Notes: a model not told the origin generated them from the sequence alone. 64,000 nucleotides of DNA from an uncultured Saprospiraceae bacterium (GCA_937959275.1 CALGLU010000005.1:57986-121985); one strand, 5' to 3'. Shown: positions 46,351 through 54,976, counted from the stretch's first letter. Numbers and translations: made by a program.

Positions 46351-46391
46351 TGCAAAGAGGACGGAAGCTCTTTTATTCGTCGATCTTTGCA
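46351..46391. terminator. Hairpin between lipoprotein paralogues 3 and 4
   Basis: TGCAAAGA (46351-46358) and TCTTTGCA (46384-46391) pair perfectly. Alternatively AAAGAG (46354-46359) pairs with CTCTTT (46368-46373). The core GCAAAGAGG-CGG-AGC-CTTTT recurs at 62308, so it is a small repeated palindrome that may act as an attenuator. Confidence 0.5.
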
Positions 46392-46458
46392 ACGGAATCG
46401 AAACTCTAATGCTCAATATTTATAATCAATGTCCGTTTCTTCTATAAATAAAAACTCA

Positions 46459-46785
46459 ATGAGACAACTATTTGGAATAATTAGTCTACTATTTTTATTC
46501 CTTGGGTGCGACAAATCGAATCCTAAAACTGAAGAATGCTCATTGCTGTCTGAGTTGAAAATCGTAGATCAAGAAGAAGCATTTCTAACTTGCGAACACT
46601 TTGAAATTTATATATTTGATAATCAGCTGTATTCGTTATGTTCTAATTGTGTGGTGGACAAATTTGCTCTTCCTATAAATTGTGATGGAGAATCATTATG
46701 TACAATTGATGATAGCACCACCAACGACTGTGTTTCTAACTTTTATAATAAGGCCAGTTTTCAATTCTATATGATTGCTCAATGA
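46459..46785 (+). CDS. Small Cys-rich lipoprotein, paralogue 4 (divergent core)
   Basis: A 108-aa predicted lipoprotein (LLFLFLGC). The ATG at 46459 is chosen over 46429 because the signal peptide then begins normally (MRQLFGIISLLF). The core reads YSLCSNCVVDKFALPINCDG: the CxCC part has become CSNC and the last core Cys is a Val, so it has lost two cysteines compared with its siblings. It is separated from them by a hairpin and may be expressed differently. Confidence 0.65.
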   Translation: MRQLFGIISLLFLFLGCDKSNPKTEECSLLSELKIVDQEEAFLTCEHFEIYIFDNQLYSLCSNCVVDKFALPINCDGESLCTIDDSTTNDCVSNFYNKASFQFYMIAQ

Positions 46786-46870
46786 GCTTCGTGAAAATGC
46801 AGAGAGGGCGGGAGACAAATGTTATCTAGTCAAGCTTAAGTCAGGTAAAATTATTCGATCTGTAGGTAGA

Positions 46871-46933
46871 CTCGATTCTGGATATCATAAGGCAGATTCT
46901 GAATCGAGCCTGCCTGCCTGCCGGTCAGGCAGG
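46871..46933. terminator. Double hairpin at convergent gene ends
   Basis: CTCGATTC (46871-46878) pairs with GAATCGAG (46901-46908), and directly after it CCTGCCTG (46909-46916) pairs with CAGGCAGG (46926-46933). The second stem ends 2 nt before the stop of the DUF6155-like gene. CCTGCCTG-type palindromes are a frequent gene-end motif in Bacteroidota. Confidence 0.6.
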
Positions 46934-46934
46934 T

Positions 46935-47462
46935 TTAGAAAGATGGGTAAATTTTTCGAATCAAGCTTACCATTTCTTGTCTCATACCAAAGTCAAATAC
47001 TTTAAAAAGAATAATCGCTTCTACCCTCTCCTTATACTTCTCTTGGAATAGTGATTCTTCGATTAACGGCAAGGCTTTACGCAAGGAATTCAATATCGTA
47101 TTTTTTAGTGGTTCAGAATAAAATCTATAATCCCTCATAAAGGATAGCCCTTGCTCGGCATTGAACAAATAGATATCGATCATCTCCCAACTAAAGACTG
47201 CCTTTTTCTCTAAATCTTTTAAGAGTGCATTAATTTTTTGAATGCGTGGGCGTCGAGGTTTACGGTAACTCTTTGTTTTATATTTCGCCTGGATGGATAC
47301 CTTAGCTTTTTCGTAAATCTTTTCACGATCTTTCTCATCTCCCAATTCCATTGAATAAAAGGACTTGACTTCAGGAACCTTAGTAAACAGTTGCAGCAAT
47401 TCATCTCTGAGTTCTTCTTCAGAAATACTACTAATGTGTTTTAAAAATGTAGATCTACGCAC
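46935..47462 (-). CDS. DUF6155-like protein
   Basis: A 175-aa cytosolic, basic, helical protein. SISEEELRDELLQLFTKVPEVKSFYSMELG and KAKVSIQAKYKTKSYRKPRRPRIQKIN resemble DUF6155, a family of unknown function. The rest is helical (FSWEMIDIYLFNAEQGLSFMRDY). It is last in a four-gene minus-strand operon, 8 nt after the sulfatase gene. A functional link to the sulfatase is not obvious. Confidence 0.6.
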   Translation of the reverse strand: MRRSTFLKHISSISEEELRDELLQLFTKVPEVKSFYSMELGDEKDREKIYEKAKVSIQAKYKTKSYRKPRRPRIQKINALLKDLEKKAVFSWEMIDIYLFNAEQGLSFMRDYRFYSEPLKNTILNSLRKALPLIEESLFQEKYKERVEAIILFKVFDFGMRQEMVSLIRKIYPSF

Positions 47463-47470
47463 GATTATAA

Positions 47471-48823
47471 TTATTGTACAGTCGCATTGGCTAACCAGAT
47501 TTCGTATTGAAGCTTCAGTTCACGCACCTTCTCTGGATTCTCTTTTGCGACATTTTGCATCTCAGCTATGTCCGTTTTCAAATTCACTAAAAACAGGGTA
47601 TCTGACTCTATCAGCTCTGCTCGATTACTTTTGTCTCTGGGATAGCCTAATAATTTCCAATCGCCATTTCTAGTCGCCCATTGCTCACCTAACTGCCACG
47701 TGAATATATCGCTATGCAGGCTTGGCGCCTCTCCATCATGTAATACAGGAAGCAATGATTGTCCATCTAACACTTCTGTATCTAATGGAATACCACACAG
47801 CTCAGCCAGTGTAGGCATCCAGTCTGCGTTGACGGAAAACTGATCCCTCACCTCATTGGCAGGTAAATGATTAGGCCAACTAATAGCTGCTGGCACACGA
47901 ATACCTCCTTCAAATAAGCAGGCTTTTGCACCACGATACGGTCCAGCATTGCCACCCCCAAAATGAGCTCGTTCTTCTGTGGAGTATCCATTATCAGATT
48001 GGAAAATTATAATTGTATTGTCCATCAACTTCAATGATTCTAACTTCTCAATGAGTTCACCAATCTTATCATCCTGAGTCGATAAGAAGGCGGCATATAA
48101 ATCCCTCGGATAAACGACTCCTTTATCTTGGTAATAGCGTAGCCATTCAGGTGTGCCCTGATATGGATAGTGTGGTGTATTTAATGCATAAAACATAAAG
48201 AAGGGATTCTTCTGATTTTGATCCAAAAAGGCTGACGCTTCCTGTACCATTAAATCAGGAAAGAATTCTCCATCATGAAACACCTCTTCACCATTGCGAT
48301 ATAAGTCATGCCGATTTGGCCCATGCCAATAATAGAAGTGCGAATAATTATCAATACAGCCTACATGATGACCAAAGGCATAATCAAACCCTTGATCGTT
48401 TGGTAGCATACCTGCTTGATCACCCAAATGCCATTTACCAATTAAGGCTGTGGCATAGCCTGCATCTTTAAACATCTCAGCCATTGTATATTGGCTACCC
48501 GGCAAGCCTTTATCTGTGACTGGCACTGATGGGACATTGCCAGGCACGCCAGCATGCTGAGGTGTCTTTCCTGTCAACAAACCTGCTCTTGACGGAGAGC
48601 AAACCGCCGCTGCATAAAACTGCGTAAATCGAACTCCTCGCCTAACCAATCGATCCATATGTGGCGTAAGCAAATCGCTTGCACCATAAGCATTCAAATC
48701 AATAGCACCTTGATCATCCGCATAGATCACAATCACATTTGGCCTATCCTCATTCTTCGAGGTCATACTTATAGTAAGACTTGCTCCAATACATCCGATT
48801 ACCAACATGAATAATACCTTCAT
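47471..48823 (-). CDS. Exported arylsulfatase (type I, FGly-dependent)
   Basis: A 450-aa sulfatase that hydrolyses sulfate esters. It has a signal peptide (MLVIGCIGASLTI), then metal-binding DD in IYADDQGA (Asp36-Asp37). The formylglycine motif CSPSRAGLLTG carries Cys75, which a sulfatase-maturing enzyme must convert. KWHLGD and the later FQSDNGYSTEE complete the signature. The substrate (sulfated polysaccharide or small ester) cannot be read. It lies 24 nt after the gene for a membrane protein. Confidence 0.93.
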   Translation of the reverse strand: MKVLFMLVIGCIGASLTISMTSKNEDRPNVIVIYADDQGAIDLNAYGASDLLTPHMDRLVRRGVRFTQFYAAAVCSPSRAGLLTGKTPQHAGVPGNVPSVPVTDKGLPGSQYTMAEMFKDAGYATALIGKWHLGDQAGMLPNDQGFDYAFGHHVGCIDNYSHFYYWHGPNRHDLYRNGEEVFHDGEFFPDLMVQEASAFLDQNQKNPFFMFYALNTPHYPYQGTPEWLRYYQDKGVVYPRDLYAAFLSTQDDKIGELIEKLESLKLMDNTIIIFQSDNGYSTEERAHFGGGNAGPYRGAKACLFEGGIRVPAAISWPNHLPANEVRDQFSVNADWMPTLAELCGIPLDTEVLDGQSLLPVLHDGEAPSLHSDIFTWQLGEQWATRNGDWKLLGYPRDKSNRAELIESDTLFLVNLKTDIAEMQNVAKENPEKVRELKLQYEIWLANATVQ

Positions 48824-48847
48824 AACCTATCCTATTTTAAAGAATAT

Positions 48848-49477
48848 TTATGCAGCTGAAACTGCTTGTTCGTCAATTTTAAATAATGCCATATGGAATG
48901 CGACTAGCCAAACCATCACGACTAGTAAAGTGACTTTTTGTGTGACCCCCAAGAAATTTAAGCCAATATTCGTGAAATACATGAAAAAGCTAATAGACAA
49001 CAAAACAAGGCAAATCCATACAGTATATTTGAAAAACGATAGTTCACTTTTTAAAAGCCCAATCGTTAATCCAATGGCAGTGATCGCGCCAAATGGAAAG
49101 CAAATAGCAACGATAAGATCATGATAATCCGTAAATGCAAACAGTCCAATGACGGCAGCTAGCAAAGAGGTGATTTTAAAGATGATATGCCATCGTCCCC
49201 GTGGGAAGAAGACGTTTATTGATTTCCAAAAGATGACTAACATACTAACACAAACGGATATCCAAGCTACAATAGCTGAAGGCCTTGACGTATTTTGCTG
49301 ACCATCAAAACTCAGTTTCCCCATTAAGTCGCACCAATAATTGTGGATCCAGTCAAAACCCATTTGGCTAGGTTTAATACGTGATCCTCCTGGATATACA
49401 CTTGCTGAGTACACAAAGAGTATGGCGTACAGAGAAATGCCGACAATAGGAATGAAATACATGAACGATCTCCTCAT
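48848..49477 (-). CDS. Multi-pass membrane protein (DUF998-like)
   Basis: A 209-aa integral membrane protein with about six hydrophobic helices and the motif FDWIHNYWCDLMGK between the first two, resembling the DUF998 type. Its function is unknown. It overlaps the upstream lipoprotein gene by one base, so the two are coupled. Confidence 0.55.
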   Translation of the reverse strand: MRRSFMYFIPIVGISLYAILFVYSASVYPGGSRIKPSQMGFDWIHNYWCDLMGKLSFDGQQNTSRPSAIVAWISVCVSMLVIFWKSINVFFPRGRWHIIFKITSLLAAVIGLFAFTDYHDLIVAICFPFGAITAIGLTIGLLKSELSFFKYTVWICLVLLSISFFMYFTNIGLNFLGVTQKVTLLVVMVWLVAFHMALFKIDEQAVSAA

Positions 49478-49935
49478 TAATCTTGAATATAATCATAAGT
49501 GACTGGAGCACCTGCAAGAAATCGATTCAATTTTGACTTTAAGGCGACATGGGTTGGATGAACTTGGTATCGTTGATAAGCTTCCTCATCTACAAACGAC
49601 AAAGACATGACGACTTCATAATCAGAGAGTGCACGCACATCTTTTAAATCTTTAAATCCTCCAAGACTAAAGGACTTAATATCTTCTATGCCTTGCAATT
49701 GATTGAGTGCTTCTTTCAATTGACTCAACTCCTCTCCTGATAAATCATCCTGAGTATTGAGATAGACAAGATGGACTAAATCACCCGATTCTGAGATTGA
49801 TCTGGAGTTAAGCTGACGCTCGAGCATATCTATTTTAAAAACAGCTGTGTCTAACTCCTTACGCAATACTGCATCAGGATCTTTACAACTGGCTATGCTC
49901 ATGATTAAGCACAAACATAAGAATGATAGTTTCAT
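49477..49935 (-). CDS. Dabb (stress-responsive A/B barrel) lipoprotein
   Basis: A 152-aa lipoprotein (LIMSIASC). A coiled segment (AVFKIDMLERQLNSR) precedes a ferredoxin-like dimeric alpha/beta barrel: DLVHLVYLNTQDDLSGEELSQLKEALNQLQGIEDIKSFSLG...YEVVMSLSFVDEEAYQRYQVHPTHVALKSKL. Its role is unknown; Dabb domains occur in stress proteins and small-molecule enzymes. It is first in the operon with the membrane protein, sulfatase and DUF6155-like genes. Confidence 0.75.
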   Translation of the reverse strand: MKLSFLCLCLIMSIASCKDPDAVLRKELDTAVFKIDMLERQLNSRSISESGDLVHLVYLNTQDDLSGEELSQLKEALNQLQGIEDIKSFSLGGFKDLKDVRALSDYEVVMSLSFVDEEAYQRYQVHPTHVALKSKLNRFLAGAPVTYDYIQD

Positions 49936-49959
49936 ATTGCTAAATTATAAAAAAGGGCT

Positions 49960-50007
49960 GATGTGATGATGTGTTGATGTGTTAATTTGATGATATTTTG
50001 ATGTGTT
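49960..50007. repeat. Octamer array (GATGTGTT type), 6 units
   Basis: Six 8-nt units in exact phase (GATGTGAT, GATGTGTT twice, two diverged units, GATGTGTT) lie upstream of the Dabb gene and downstream of kynureninase. Confidence 0.7.
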
Positions 50008-50054
50008 GCTTATAGTCCAAACTGAAAGATCACAGGACGCCTGGAGGAACGCTT

Positions 50055-50088
50055 TTTTTGATTTTGATTTTCATTTTAATTTTGATTA
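50055..50088. repeat. Hexamer array (TTTTGA type) overlapping the kynU stop
   Basis: TTTTGA, TTTTGA, TTTTCA, TTTTAA and TTTTGA units run through the stop codon at 50076 and encode the last residues (NQN) of kynureninase. Confidence 0.7.
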
Positions 50089-51341
50089 ATAACCTCTTTA
50101 AGTCTCTGAACAAACTCATAGACATCGATAAACCGATTATAAAACGGAGCTGGGCTTACTCGAATAATATCAGGCTCGCGCCAATCAACAATGACTTCAC
50201 GTTTTATGAGAGCGTCAAACACTGATTTATCTGCACCATTTATTCGTATGGATAATTGGGCTCCTCTTTGATTTGCATGTTTAGGTGTAATCAATTGAAT
50301 CCTATCATCTTGTAAATGATATAAAAGATACTCTAAATAGCCTGTTAACTGGATTGACTTTTGTCTTAATTGATCGAAACCCGCTTCTTCAAATAATTGC
50401 AAAGATGCTTTGATCGGTGCGATCGACAAGGTAGGCGGTGTGCTCATCACCCAAGCTTCTGCACCTACTGCTGGTGTAAATTCATCTTTCATCAAAAAAC
50501 GATTCGATAAGTCATTGCCCCACCAGGCTTCTAGTCGTGGCATACTTCTGTTATGATGCTTCTCATGAATAAATATAGATGCAATCGCTCCCGGTCCTCC
50601 ATTAACATATTTATAATTACACCACGCCGCAAAATCAACGCCCATCCCATGCAAATCCATCTGCACATTACCAACTGCATGCGCCAAATCAAAGCCGACT
50701 ACACATCCATACTCATGCCCGATTTGTGTAATCTGCTCTAAGGGTAAATATTGACCAGTGAAATAATTGATGCCACCCAATAGCACAAGGGCTATGGCAT
50801 CATCCTGCTCAAGTGCTGCCTTAACATCTTGCTCTCCGATTAGCAAACCTCCATCGACAGCTTTCACTTCAACAACTGCCTCTTGGGGATCATAGCCATG
50901 AAATCGTACTTGTGAATGAACAATATATTTATCTGAAGGAAAGGCATCAGCCTCAATTAAAATCTTGTATTTTTTCTCTGTTGGTTGATAAAATGAAATC
51001 AACAACAAATGCAAATTCACCGATAAGGTGTTCATGATAGCGATCTCAGAAACTTTGGCACCTACGAGCTGAGCCATTTGTGGCTTTAATCGATCATTGT
51101 AATCTATCCAATTCTGATCACCGTCAAAATGAGCTTCAACACCCTTGTTTGACCAATTTTCTAAAACAGAATCAATTTCTTCTTTTGCTCTTCTAGGCTG
51201 CAGCCCTAATGAATTCCCACAGAGATAGATGCACTCTTCTGTTCTTGTTGATTTAGGAAATAAAAACTGCTCTCTAAAATGTGCCAATGTATCGTCTGAG
51301 TCAGCAGCCAAGGCAAATGCTTTTGTATCTTGATACTCCAT
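50076..51341 (-). CDS. kynU: Kynureninase
   Basis: A 421-aa PLP enzyme that splits kynurenine to anthranilate and alanine. GFDLAHAVGN holds the PLP-pairing Asp218, and the Schiff-base lysine is Lys244 in NYKYVNGGPG. The N-terminal YLCGNSLGLQPR and MNTLSVNLHLLL are typical. It lies 27 nt after the TauE gene. No other tryptophan-catabolism gene is in the window. Confidence 0.95.
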   Translation of the reverse strand: MEYQDTKAFALAADSDDTLAHFREQFLFPKSTRTEECIYLCGNSLGLQPRRAKEEIDSVLENWSNKGVEAHFDGDQNWIDYNDRLKPQMAQLVGAKVSEIAIMNTLSVNLHLLLISFYQPTEKKYKILIEADAFPSDKYIVHSQVRFHGYDPQEAVVEVKAVDGGLLIGEQDVKAALEQDDAIALVLLGGINYFTGQYLPLEQITQIGHEYGCVVGFDLAHAVGNVQMDLHGMGVDFAAWCNYKYVNGGPGAIASIFIHEKHHNRSMPRLEAWWGNDLSNRFLMKDEFTPAVGAEAWVMSTPPTLSIAPIKASLQLFEEAGFDQLRQKSIQLTGYLEYLLYHLQDDRIQLITPKHANQRGAQLSIRINGADKSVFDALIKREVIVDWREPDIIRVSPAPFYNRFIDVYEFVQRLKEVINQN

Positions 51342-51368
51342 TTGTATTTCGTTCTGTCTACAATTCGT

Positions 51369-52091
51369 TTATTTCAATAAAATTAAAATCGCACCTAATG
51401 CAGTTGTACCAATTAAAAAGTATCTGAAAAACTGTTCATTAAATTTTGCAACAAGCTTGATCCCAAGATAAAACCCAACAAACACTGCGGGTATAATACT
51501 CAGATCAAAAAGAAATGTCTTCATCGTAATGGTTTCCCACGACCAAATATGAAACGGTAATTTGAACACATTAATTATCATAAACAGCCACGCTGAAGTA
51601 CCTATGATTTCATTCTTTGGCAACCCTGTAGCTAAGAAAAAAATATTAGCAAATCCACCTGCGAGGTTACCTATCATCGTTGTAAACCCTGTAACGATTC
51701 CGATCGAACCCGCAAAGAACCACGTATTGGGAAATGCAGTCTGCTTATAAAACTCTCTGTACAGAATAATGAATAAACTTGCAAAAATCAGCAGCGCCAT
51801 CCAAAATTTAAACGCAGCTTCATCTAAATTTTTCCCATAGTAAACAGCCACCAACACCCCAATCATTACAGCTGGAATCAATTTGATCAGATACTTCCAT
51901 TTTACATGTCGCTTATAATATGTCACAGCTAATATATCTCCAACTATCAATATCGGGACGATGATCCCGGTGGATGCTCTTGACCCGTAAGCGAGAGCTA
52001 ACAACACAACCGCCAAGACACCGATGCCTTTTAAGCCTGCCTTATTTAAACCGACGATTGTTGCTGCAAGAAGGGCAAGGATGAATTCCAT
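51369..52091 (-). CDS. TauE/SafE-family sulfite/organosulfur exporter
   Basis: A 240-aa protein with about eight transmembrane helices. The first half has GLNKAGLKGIGVLAVVLLALAYG and the second half the family repeat GIVTGFTTMIGNLAGGFANIFFL. The start ATG at 52091 (MEFILALLAATIV) is chosen because the longer frame to 52175 only reads through an AAAATC-type hexamer array. It probably exports anions such as sulfite. Its pairing with kynureninase has no known reason. Confidence 0.85.
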   Translation of the reverse strand: MEFILALLAATIVGLNKAGLKGIGVLAVVLLALAYGSRASTGIIVPILIVGDILAVTYYKRHVKWKYLIKLIPAVMIGVLVAVYYGKNLDEAAFKFWMALLIFASLFIILYREFYKQTAFPNTWFFAGSIGIVTGFTTMIGNLAGGFANIFFLATGLPKNEIIGTSAWLFMIINVFKLPFHIWSWETITMKTFLFDLSIIPAVFVGFYLGIKLVAKFNEQFFRYFLIGTTALGAILILLK

Positions 52092-52131
52092 TTGTGTAAA
52101 GGTAGGGAATAGCTTCCGTTGGTGGCATAGC

Positions 52132-52179
52132 AAAATGAAAATCAATTTTAAAATCAAAATCAAAATGTAAATCAAAATG
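52132..52179. repeat. Hexamer array (AAAATC type), 8 units
   Basis: Eight 6-nt units (AAAATG, AAAATC, AATTTT, ...) in exact phase lie 41 nt upstream of the TauE start. This is the reverse-complement family of the TTTTGA arrays. Confidence 0.75.
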
Positions 52180-52202
52180 TTGAATGTGCAAACTAACTAT
52201 CA

Positions 52203-52346
52203 CGATGTTCGCTTCCTTCAGTGCAAGGATTTGTGTTGCTCCACTATCTACTGTCCACTTCCTACTATCCATCCCGACGCTCACTTCGTTCGGTGCGAGG
52301 ATTTATGCTGCCCCATTATCTACTGTCCACTTCCTACTATCTACTG
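52203..52346. repeat. 72-bp direct repeat, two copies, with CTACTAT-type units
   Basis: 52203-52274 and 52275-52346 are two copies of a 72-bp unit (CGATGTTCGCTTCCTTCAGT... and CGACGCTCACTTCGTTCGGT...), each ending in CTATCTACTGTCCACTTCC. The open frame through them gives a false N-terminal extension to the next gene. Confidence 0.75.
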
Positions 52347-52376
52347 CCTACTATTTTAATCGTATTTTACAGTCCG

Positions 52377-53384
52377 ATGAGAGTAGTTATTCTTAGTGAC
52401 CTCAATTGGCATGCCCATTTACGCAGTATTTCAGAACATGAGATTGCTGAGTTTTCAGAAGCAGATTTACAAAAAGACAGGTATGAGCGCATAGCTCGTT
52501 ACTTTTCCATTGTCATAAAAGAACAGGCGGATCTTGTTTTGCTTGCTGGTGACATAACAGGAGATGGAGGTTGTGGACATGGGTTTCAAAATGCTTTGAA
52601 GCTATTGTTAAAACTATTTGAAGGGCGAGGTATTTCTTCTAAATTCATCAGCGGAAATCATGATCCAATTGAAAATTATGATGATTTACTTCAATACACT
52701 GCAAAATTAAAGTACACCGAAGAGATATCTAATACCAGCTGTACCTTTAATGGGCTCCATATTCTCGGTATTAATTATGATTGTAGTGCTTCTCTATCAA
52801 GGCTGAAGCAACTCATCGCTGACCATCAAGACACCACATTTCATATTTGTCTAGCTCACTCTGAAATTAAGCGCCGCCTTAGGCTATTCCATACGAAGGC
52901 GCAATTAATAGTGACTGGTCATTATGATCGTAAGTTGATGCCCTTCCAACACGCTATGTACATCGCCTTAGACAATGACTGGGCGGAAGTCTCATATGGC
53001 ACTGCAGAGTTTAATAAAAAAGGACTTGTTAGTGCCTCGCTTCATATCAGACAAGATCCCCAAACAACTGTTACCCTGAAACAAGATTATCCGATTGCAA
53101 TTGAAAATCACATCATGACTGCTAATGGCCATCCTGCCTTGGACTTGTCTAAAATAGAAACTTACCCTGACTCGCAGCTAACCGATGATGGTGGTGAGAG
53201 CTGGGTTTATCTTAAGCACATTCGAGGGATGAATTTGCGAAAGGCATTTCATACGTTGAGCACATTGAAGCGAGGTGGTGAACTCTCTCCTACTGATTTA
53301 ACGAAAGCTGAAATTTATAAGCTGCGGGTGACTGATAAATATGAAGTCTCTCGGAGTATGATTGCAGATTATTTGAAGGACTGA
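52377..53384 (+). CDS. Calcineurin-like metallophosphoesterase with altered metal motifs
   Basis: A 335-aa cytosolic protein. The ATG at 52377 (MRVVILSDLNWHAH) is chosen because the longer frame reads through a repeat. Motifs: SDLNWHAH in place of the usual DxH, LLAGDITGDGG, SGNHDPIENY (normal GNHD), CLAHSEIKRR, and VTGHYD in place of GHxH. The missing final His and shifted first His suggest changed metal use. The C-terminal 100 residues are unrelated to the core and not recognised. Confidence 0.75.
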   Translation: MRVVILSDLNWHAHLRSISEHEIAEFSEADLQKDRYERIARYFSIVIKEQADLVLLAGDITGDGGCGHGFQNALKLLLKLFEGRGISSKFISGNHDPIENYDDLLQYTAKLKYTEEISNTSCTFNGLHILGINYDCSASLSRLKQLIADHQDTTFHICLAHSEIKRRLRLFHTKAQLIVTGHYDRKLMPFQHAMYIALDNDWAEVSYGTAEFNKKGLVSASLHIRQDPQTTVTLKQDYPIAIENHIMTANGHPALDLSKIETYPDSQLTDDGGESWVYLKHIRGMNLRKAFHTLSTLKRGGELSPTDLTKAEIYKLRVTDKYEVSRSMIADYLKD

Positions 53385-53394
53385 GATTTTTGTT

Positions 53395-53463
53395 AATGTC
53401 AATTAATATCAATGGCAATATCAATATCAATATCAATATCAATATCAATGTTAATGGCAATTA
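53395..53463. repeat. Hexamer array (AATATC type), about 11 units
   Basis: Eleven units such as AATATC, AATGGC and AATGTT in exact 6-nt phase begin 10 nt after the stop of the phosphoesterase gene. Five adjacent AATATC units are identical. Confidence 0.8.
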
Positions 53464-53542
53464 CATGACAGTGCGCTGCACCTCGTTGTTTTTTTGATGC
53501 GTTGCATCTATAGACTGGGCAGTGTGTTGCACCTTGTTGTTT

Positions 53543-54769
53543 TCATTGGATATCAAAAGTCAATCCTGCATTCTCTCGTAAACGGTTCAATAAAATGTCA
53601 CCCATTGCGCTGGCTGGTGTCCAGCATCCGCCTCCAATGTCAAGAGACTTCTCCCAGTCTGACAAACAAATTGCAGCCTCAGATAACATTTTCGAAGTGG
53701 ATCCATAGCCCGGATCTGAGTCGCCTTTGACAACTGCAGTTAAGGTGGAATCATCATCTGTTGTCCCTACTAAGTGCAGCACATAAAACCCTGGATCTTC
53801 AGGATCGACTTTAGGTCCTTGCCCTTGCTTTGGCAGAACAAATTTCTTTAAAAATGAAAGTGACAGGTCTTTTGATGCCATTACCCATAAAGCCTTGACT
53901 CCTGCTGACATAGACTTAGCGCCGAGTTTAGCTTTGAGTCCTCTCCCCATAACTTGGGTTTCTTTATACCTAAATGCTTCGCCATAGCTAAAATCTAATA
54001 GCGCATTCGTACGCCTGACGATACGTGTATTAATACCGGCCATGACAAAGGGAGCAGTCCATTTTTTAAGCCGATCATCATATTGAGCATCTGTTAGATC
54101 TGGCATATCAGGTCCCTCAAAATCTGGGTTTGGATTTAGCGAATAAGGATTGTTTAGCAGTTTGGCGACACTCTCATCTTGTTTTGCTTCTTCAATCACA
54201 TTCAACAGACTGTGTATTGTCCCCCCGCTTGCTCCGCCTTTCATTTTCACAACATATAGCGTGATATCAGAAACTGGTTTGCCGAAGGCAGCCTTCGCGT
54301 GCTGCTGCAAAAAGTGAACGCCCATATCAGATGGTATCGAATCAAAACCGCAGCTAAATACAATCCGCGCACCACTCTTTTTGGCCACTTCCTGATATTG
54401 ATCAATCATCCGTCTCATCCAAGGCACTTCACCCGTTAGATCACAATAATGTGTACCGGTCTCTGCACAGACCTTTACTAATTCACTGCCGTAGTAAGCA
54501 TAAGGACCAACTGTAGTTAAAATGACAGAGGTCTTGGCAGCGAGCTCACGCAGCGAATCTTCGTCCTTGCTATCCGCAATCAAACAAGGCACATCCTCCG
54601 CATCACTGCCAATAAAAGACAAAACAGACTTCAGCTTATCTTCGTTTCGTCCTGCAATCGCCCATTTAAGATCCGTGTCTTTATAGGTATCATACATATG
54701 TTTAGCAACCCATTTTCCTGTAAAACCAGAAGCACCCCAGATGATGATGTCGAATTTGTTTTTAGGCAT
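53543..54769 (-). CDS. Saccharopine dehydrogenase-family / trans-acting enoyl-reductase-like protein
   Basis: A 408-aa oxidoreductase. The N-terminal Rossmann fold is IIIWGASGFTGKWVAKHM (about 8-25), followed by WAIAGRNEDKL. VGPYAYYGSELVKVCAETGTHYCDLTGE is typical of the saccharopine-dehydrogenase-like group that includes the mycobacterial trans-acting enoyl reductases. The substrate is unknown; a lipid substrate would fit the lipid genes nearby. It diverges from the MDR oxidoreductase gene across a 300-bp gap holding a strong palindrome. Confidence 0.82.
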   Translation of the reverse strand: MPKNKFDIIIWGASGFTGKWVAKHMYDTYKDTDLKWAIAGRNEDKLKSVLSFIGSDAEDVPCLIADSKDEDSLRELAAKTSVILTTVGPYAYYGSELVKVCAETGTHYCDLTGEVPWMRRMIDQYQEVAKKSGARIVFSCGFDSIPSDMGVHFLQQHAKAAFGKPVSDITLYVVKMKGGASGGTIHSLLNVIEEAKQDESVAKLLNNPYSLNPNPDFEGPDMPDLTDAQYDDRLKKWTAPFVMAGINTRIVRRTNALLDFSYGEAFRYKETQVMGRGLKAKLGAKSMSAGVKALWVMASKDLSLSFLKKFVLPKQGQGPKVDPEDPGFYVLHLVGTTDDDSTLTAVVKGDSDPGYGSTSKMLSEAAICLSDWEKSLDIGGGCWTPASAMGDILLNRLRENAGLTFDIQ

Positions 54770-54947
54770 AATGTATTTTTTTTGAGGAATTTATTAGGAT
54801 AGTGATTGACCTCTTTGCGTTATCGAATATAGCTATAGTTGTTTGGATTGTTAAAATCTATGGTTAAGCTCCTGAATATCTCCAAGATAGGTGAGGTGTA
54901 TATAATTAGGATGTCGATTATTAGACAAGCTTTCGTTGTAATCCAAC

Positions 54948-54976
54948 ATATGTCAGGTCTTTGAGACTTGACATAT
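54948..54976. promoter_or_regulatory. 29-nt palindrome in a divergent promoter region
   Basis: ATATGTCA-G-GTCT-TTG-AGAC-T-TGACATAT is symmetrical apart from one G/T pair and the 3-nt centre. It lies 93 nt before the MDR gene and about 180 nt before the divergent saccharopine-family gene. It could be an operator or an RNA hairpin. The rest of the 54770-55069 gap shows nothing more. Confidence 0.55.

Noticed and set aside
52221..52376. N-terminal extension of the phosphoesterase
   Set aside because: It is a read-through of the 72-bp direct repeat; the family start motif begins at the ATG at 52377.
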